A stretch of 64,000 bases of DNA from Capnocytophaga sputigena (GTDB lineage: Bacteria > Bacteroidota > Bacteroidia > Flavobacteriales > Flavobacteriaceae): the NCBI RefSeq assembly GCF_900446695.1, contig NZ_UAVP01000007.1, positions 1 to 64,000 of the forward strand, written 5' to 3'. The notes below the pieces were generated by a model, which worked only from the letters and a program-made list of their open reading frames with translations, made no database searches and had not been told where the DNA came from. The position numbers and the translations under genes are program-made. Position 1 is the first letter of the stretch, and each line of letters opens with the position of its first letter. Of this stretch, positions 60,955 to 64,000 are shown piece by piece.

Positions 60955-61353
60955 TCAGAGAGAAGAAAATATTTGTAGCGTTTCGTTATAAGCACTCTCA
61001 AAAGCAAGCAGGTTGATGCCCATAGGGAGGTGTTGGGCTTGGAAGAAGGTGAGGAGTTTTTCAGTAGGAAGATAGCCCCCATAACCTTTGATAGCACTGT
61101 AAAAACGCGTAGTGCCAGCTTGGTAGGCAGTAGCCAAACTGCTAATAGTAATACCTTGTTTTTCAATGGCAGGCAGTTCGTCGTCTAGAAGCAAGATTTT
61201 AGTTTGGGTATTTGAAAAATCTAAATGACTAACTAAAGAGTGTAGTTCGGCTTTAAGCGCAAGACCATAAAAACCAACAGCCAATAAAGATTGCAAATAA
61301 TCCTCATTGGCTATCGTTACACATTCTATGAGTTGTAAGTTGTTATTTGTCAT
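60955..61353 (-). CDS. conserved-looking hypothetical protein coupled to the HAD gene
   Basis: 132 residues, alpha/beta. TKILLLDDELPAIEKQGITI and GINLLAFESAYNETLQIFSS bracket the middle. It resembles a degenerate Rossmann-like or ketosynthase-type fragment, but I do not recognise the family. Its ATG overlaps the HAD gene's stop as ATGA (61350-61353), so they are translated together. Confidence 0.65.
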   Translation of the reverse strand: MTNNNLQLIECVTIANEDYLQSLLAVGFYGLALKAELHSLVSHLDFSNTQTKILLLDDELPAIEKQGITISSLATAYQAGTTRFYSAIKGYGGYLPTEKLLTFFQAQHLPMGINLLAFESAYNETLQIFSSL

Positions 61354-61976
61354 AAAAGTTCTTGCATTGAATGGATAAGTAGGTCAGCTTGACTTAAATC
61401 TTGTCCGCCTGAAAGGGGATTTTGGAAGCCTACACACTGCATATTAGCACTTTTGGCAGCTTTCACGCCATTGGTACTGTCCTCTATCACAGTAAATTGT
61501 GTTGCTGGTAATCCATACCATTGGGCTACCTTTAGGAATATTTCAGGATTGGGTTTACTATATTGCACATCATCGCCACTCATTATCACTTCAAAATAGT
61601 GTGCTATATTTGTTTGCTGAGTAAAAATATCGATGAGTTTGCGTCCAGATGAAGAAGCTAATGATAAGTGTTTTCCTTCATTTTTGAATTTCTCTAATAC
61701 ATCCTTTACGTGTGGTACTAAAGGTACTTTTACTTCGGGTAATCGTTTGAAAAAGTAATCACGATGAAATTTTATGAGTTCTTCTACACTTTCTGAACGT
61801 TGAGCATCGCGTTTTACCTTTTCCCACATTGGGAAAGCCGACATCCCTGTGAGGGTTTGTATATACGCCTTATCAAACGGAATGCCTTCCAGCTGAAAAG
61901 TCTCATAAATAATCTCTTGGTGCATTGGTTCACTATCTAGTAGTACCCCGTCCATATCAAAGATAATGTAATTCAT
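61350..61976 (-). CDS. HAD-family phosphatase (beta-phosphoglucomutase-like)
   Basis: 208 residues. Motif I FDMDGVLLDSEPMHQEII (D-x-D, 6-8), the cap domain, motif II LSLASSSGRKLIDIF, Lys region GDDVQYSKPNPEIFLKVAQW, and motif III FTVIEDSTNGVKAAKSANMQ. This is the subfamily IA pattern, between beta-phosphoglucomutases and phosphoglycolate-type phosphatases; substrate not assigned. Follows the Wzz-like gene by 20 bases in which an AATTAGGAATTAGAA repeat lies. Confidence 0.9.
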   Translation of the reverse strand: MNYIIFDMDGVLLDSEPMHQEIIYETFQLEGIPFDKAYIQTLTGMSAFPMWEKVKRDAQRSESVEELIKFHRDYFFKRLPEVKVPLVPHVKDVLEKFKNEGKHLSLASSSGRKLIDIFTQQTNIAHYFEVIMSGDDVQYSKPNPEIFLKVAQWYGLPATQFTVIEDSTNGVKAAKSANMQCVGFQNPLSGGQDLSQADLLIHSMQELL

Positions 61977-61996
61977 TAGGAATTAGAAATTAGAAA

Positions 61997-63139
61997 TTAG
62001 GAATTAGATTTGAGTTGTCGTCTAAAGTCTTTCAAGAAGACATTTCCAATACCTATGACCATTCCTAAGAATGTCCAGATAGCGATAATCATCATTCGTT
62101 TAGGTTTAGAACGTTCGTTAGGTACAGTCACAGGTTCGATAACAGCAAAGATAGGCTGGTCTTCTTTCATCTTGATGCGTTTGGCTTCCAGCTGTTTAGC
62201 GAGTTCTGTATATACGTTGAAAGCTAAATTGTACTCTGCTTGTAGTTGTTGCAAACGAGTTTGAGGAAGGTTGCTAAAGAGGTCGCGGTTGCGGTCTTGG
62301 AAACCTGCCACAGCGTATTGTTTGTTTTTAAAATCTTTTTCGGCTTCTACAAAGCGTTTTTGTACAAAGTCGAATTCTTCTTTAGCTTTTTGCAATTTGA
62401 AATCGGTAACGGTTTCTTGTAGTACTTTTTGGGCACTTTCGAGCATTTGAGCAGCGGGAAGTGCTTCCCCCATCACAAATGAGAGTGTAAAGTAGCCGTC
62501 TTTTTCACTCATATTCAGTTTAATACGGCTGTCTAAGCTGTTGAGTATTCCCCTCTCTTGATCGGAGAGTCGGGTAATATCAGTACTATCTTGGGTTACA
62601 GGAGCTGCAGTGGGAGTACCTTTAGAAAAACTAAAAATACCCATCACACGTCCCATTAAGCTGGGTTTAGTATAGTTCTTGCAATATTCTTCGTAAGTTA
62701 CCGGTTTGGGGATGTCAGAGAATGTGAGTTTTGTTTGTGCTAATTTCTGTTTAAAAGGTACGCTTTCAATGATTTTAGAGTAAGTAGTGAGCGGGAGTGT
62801 TTCGGAGCCTCCTCCTAAACTGATACCTGCCATTGCTGCCAATCCACCTAATCCACTTGTTGATTTGTTATCAGTAGTTTGTGGCACCATAATAGTGGTA
62901 GCGGTGTATTCTTTAGCCGAGAATAAGGCAATGAGTACCCCTATGACAAAGAAAAGCAAAGTAAATAACAAAATCGATTTGCGAGCACCCCATACTTTGC
63001 GGATAAGCTGCATCAAATCTATTTCGTCCTCTGCCGTTTCTTCTTCTACAGAGTCGACCACAGGGATCAATTTATTTTCTCCTAAATGATTGATAACATC
63101 TTCTGAAACTCTTATGTCTTGGTCTTCGTTAAATGCCAT
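61997..63139 (-). CDS. Wzz-type polysaccharide chain-length/export protein
   Basis: 380 residues. N-terminal cytoplasmic segment ending DLMQLIRKVWGARKSILLFT, then a first membrane helix (FTLLFFVIGVLIALFSAKEY), a periplasmic domain with long coiled coil (KLQKAKEEFDFVQKRFVEAE, DFKNKQYAVAGFQD), the Pro-rich PVTVPNERSKPKRMM and a second helix WTFLGMVIGIGNVFL. This is the Wzz/PCP arrangement without a fused tyrosine kinase. Four bases after the Wza-like gene. Confidence 0.92.
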   Translation of the reverse strand: MAFNEDQDIRVSEDVINHLGENKLIPVVDSVEEETAEDEIDLMQLIRKVWGARKSILLFTLLFFVIGVLIALFSAKEYTATTIMVPQTTDNKSTSGLGGLAAMAGISLGGGSETLPLTTYSKIIESVPFKQKLAQTKLTFSDIPKPVTYEEYCKNYTKPSLMGRVMGIFSFSKGTPTAAPVTQDSTDITRLSDQERGILNSLDSRIKLNMSEKDGYFTLSFVMGEALPAAQMLESAQKVLQETVTDFKLQKAKEEFDFVQKRFVEAEKDFKNKQYAVAGFQDRNRDLFSNLPQTRLQQLQAEYNLAFNVYTELAKQLEAKRIKMKEDQPIFAVIEPVTVPNERSKPKRMMIIAIWTFLGMVIGIGNVFLKDFRRQLKSNS

Positions 63140-63143
63140 AGTT

Positions 63144-64000
63144 CTAATTTTTTAGTACATTGTAAATAAGCACTCCCATAGTGCTAATAGCTGAGATAAT
63201 ACCTATACTTTCTCCAGTGCTAAGACGTTGGCGTTCAGGTTTAGAGGGTACAATAATGATAGCTCCAGGTTCTAATTTAGGATAGTTTCTAAAGAAAAGA
63301 GAATTGCGAGTAGCACGAACATCGCCATTGGCGTAAAGCACGTAGATAGCCCGCTTTTTAGCTTGATTGCCAAAACCTCCCGCTCTATCAATGTATTCTC
63401 TCAGTGAAAATCCTTTTTGATAACGCACTAATGAAGGGGCTAACACCTCACCACGCACTTCAACGGTTTGTTTTTCAGAAGGAATGAGCAATACATCACC
63501 TTCACTGAGGATTAGGTCGTGCTTGCTGTGTTTCTTTTTCAAAATTTTATTGATATCTATCCCTATACGATATTCCGAAGTTTTTTTGCTGGCTTTTTTC
63601 AGTGATTTAGCAGTTTCATTACTATTGCTTTCTAACTCAACTAATTCTTTTAGAAAATCTTCTTGCTGAATTTCGCCCTCATCAGTTTTTTTGCGTACCA
63701 AAGTTGCCCCTTCTTTATAGGCAAAAGGCGTAAAACCTCCCACACGCTCCAATAGGTCGGAAATGCGATCGTTCTTGCTTTGGATACTATAAACTCCAGG
63801 GTAAACAACCTCTCCCATTACCGAGACAGTTTGTAGAGGGGTGAAACCTTTGATATAGCGCACCGAAACAATGTCGTTAGGTTGCAGGGTGAGTGTATTG
63901 GTACCTTCTTCAGGTAAAAGTTCATTGTTAGACGATACTTTGAAAGCTGTGCTGAGTCTCTGGAAGCTACCGTCGTTTATTTCTCTAAATACTTCAATTG
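63144..64000 (-). CDS. Wza-like polysaccharide export protein (5' end outside the window)
   Basis: The frame stays open to 64000 on the minus strand, so only the C-terminal 285 or so residues are seen. SLBB-type beta-grasp domains: TLQPNDIVSVRYIKGFTPLQ, VSVMGEVVYPGVYSIQSKND, RISDLLERVGGFTPFAYKEG; then VEVRGEVLAPSLVRYQKGFS and YIDRAGGFGNQAKKRAIYVL. The C-terminus ends with one helix (SIGIISAISTMGVLIYNVL). It forms the outer-membrane exit of a capsule or exopolysaccharide system together with the Wzz-like protein. A GTG at 63863 is not the start. Confidence 0.93.
   Translation of the reverse strand, partial: IEVFREINDGSFQRLSTAFKVSSNNELLPEEGTNTLTLQPNDIVSVRYIKGFTPLQTVSVMGEVVYPGVYSIQSKNDRISDLLERVGGFTPFAYKEGATLVRKKTDEGEIQQEDFLKELVELESNSNETAKSLKKASKKTSEYRIGIDINKILKKKHSKHDLILSEGDVLLIPSEKQTVEVRGEVLAPSLVRYQKGFSLREYIDRAGGFGNQAKKRAIYVLYANGDVRATRNSLFFRNYPKLEPGAIIIVPSKPERQRLSTGESIGIISAISTMGVLIYNVLKN

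Overview
The window looks like a chromosomal segment of a low-GC Bacteroidota, class Flavobacteriia, most likely Capnocytophaga or a close relative. The genus is an inference. Support comes from the repeated promoter pattern TTG-N18..20-TAnnTTTG, the lack of Shine-Dalgarno sites, a DnaJ with only two CxxCxGxG motifs, a 1120-residue SecA without the C-terminal zinc motif, a glucosamine-6-phosphate deaminase fused to a PIG-L deacetylase, and a 30-residue AURKAIP1/COX24-like protein beside an HU gene and rng. No rRNA, tRNA or CRISPR array was seen.

Layout. (1) 0.1-6.1 kb: minus-strand accessory genes. These are a frameshifted possible PD-(D/E)xK protein, a tandemly duplicated pair (uracil-glycosylase-like plus YD-repeat-like protein, one member broken by a 13-bp deletion), a small repeat protein and a SLOG/DUF2493 protein. 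A WYL regulator is divergent from the last, with a palindromic operator candidate between them. (2) 7.1-12 kb: grpE-dnaJ, a NagB/PIG-L fusion and a LOG protein. (3) 12.3-19.1 kb: a VWA protein with an outer-membrane barrel protein, McrBC restriction genes, pdxH behind a 19-copy heptanucleotide tract, and a four-helix-bundle protein. (4) 19.3-23.1 kb: a PpiD-type foldase and a BspA-like leucine-rich-repeat protein. (5) 23.1-30.2 kb: secE-nusG-rplKAJL-rpoB, ending in a strong hairpin with no rpoC after it.

(6) 30.3-44.3 kb: an accessory island. It holds many small immunity-type genes (DUF2262-like, SUKH, paralogous pairs, YdeI-like, DUF6794, macro domain, WG-repeat, DKNYY) and a methyltransferase remnant. 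Set into it is a visibly GC-richer five-gene lipid operon resembling E. coli ynbABC with a patatin-like and an SDR gene added. A RhuM-like remnant and a dead IS5-type element flank that operon. (7) 44.4-60.2 kb: mostly housekeeping genes: an MMPL transporter fused to an acyltransferase, hemD, rng, the COX24-like gene, HU, aroA, a DUF2795 gene, secA, a DEAD-box helicase, a PAP2 phosphatase and a DUF2851 gene. (8) 60.3-64 kb: a DUF4112 gene, then a minus-strand capsule or exopolysaccharide export cluster (Wza-like gene cut by the window edge, Wzz-like gene, HAD phosphatase, unknown protein).

Most interesting points: the ynb-like lipid operon with an altered patatin active site; the orphan rpoB; the same TGNCA-N3-TGGYA-N6-TTG promoter layout before grpE and secA; intergenic repeats whose hairpin shows compensatory changes; and the duplicated and decaying gene pair at the left end.
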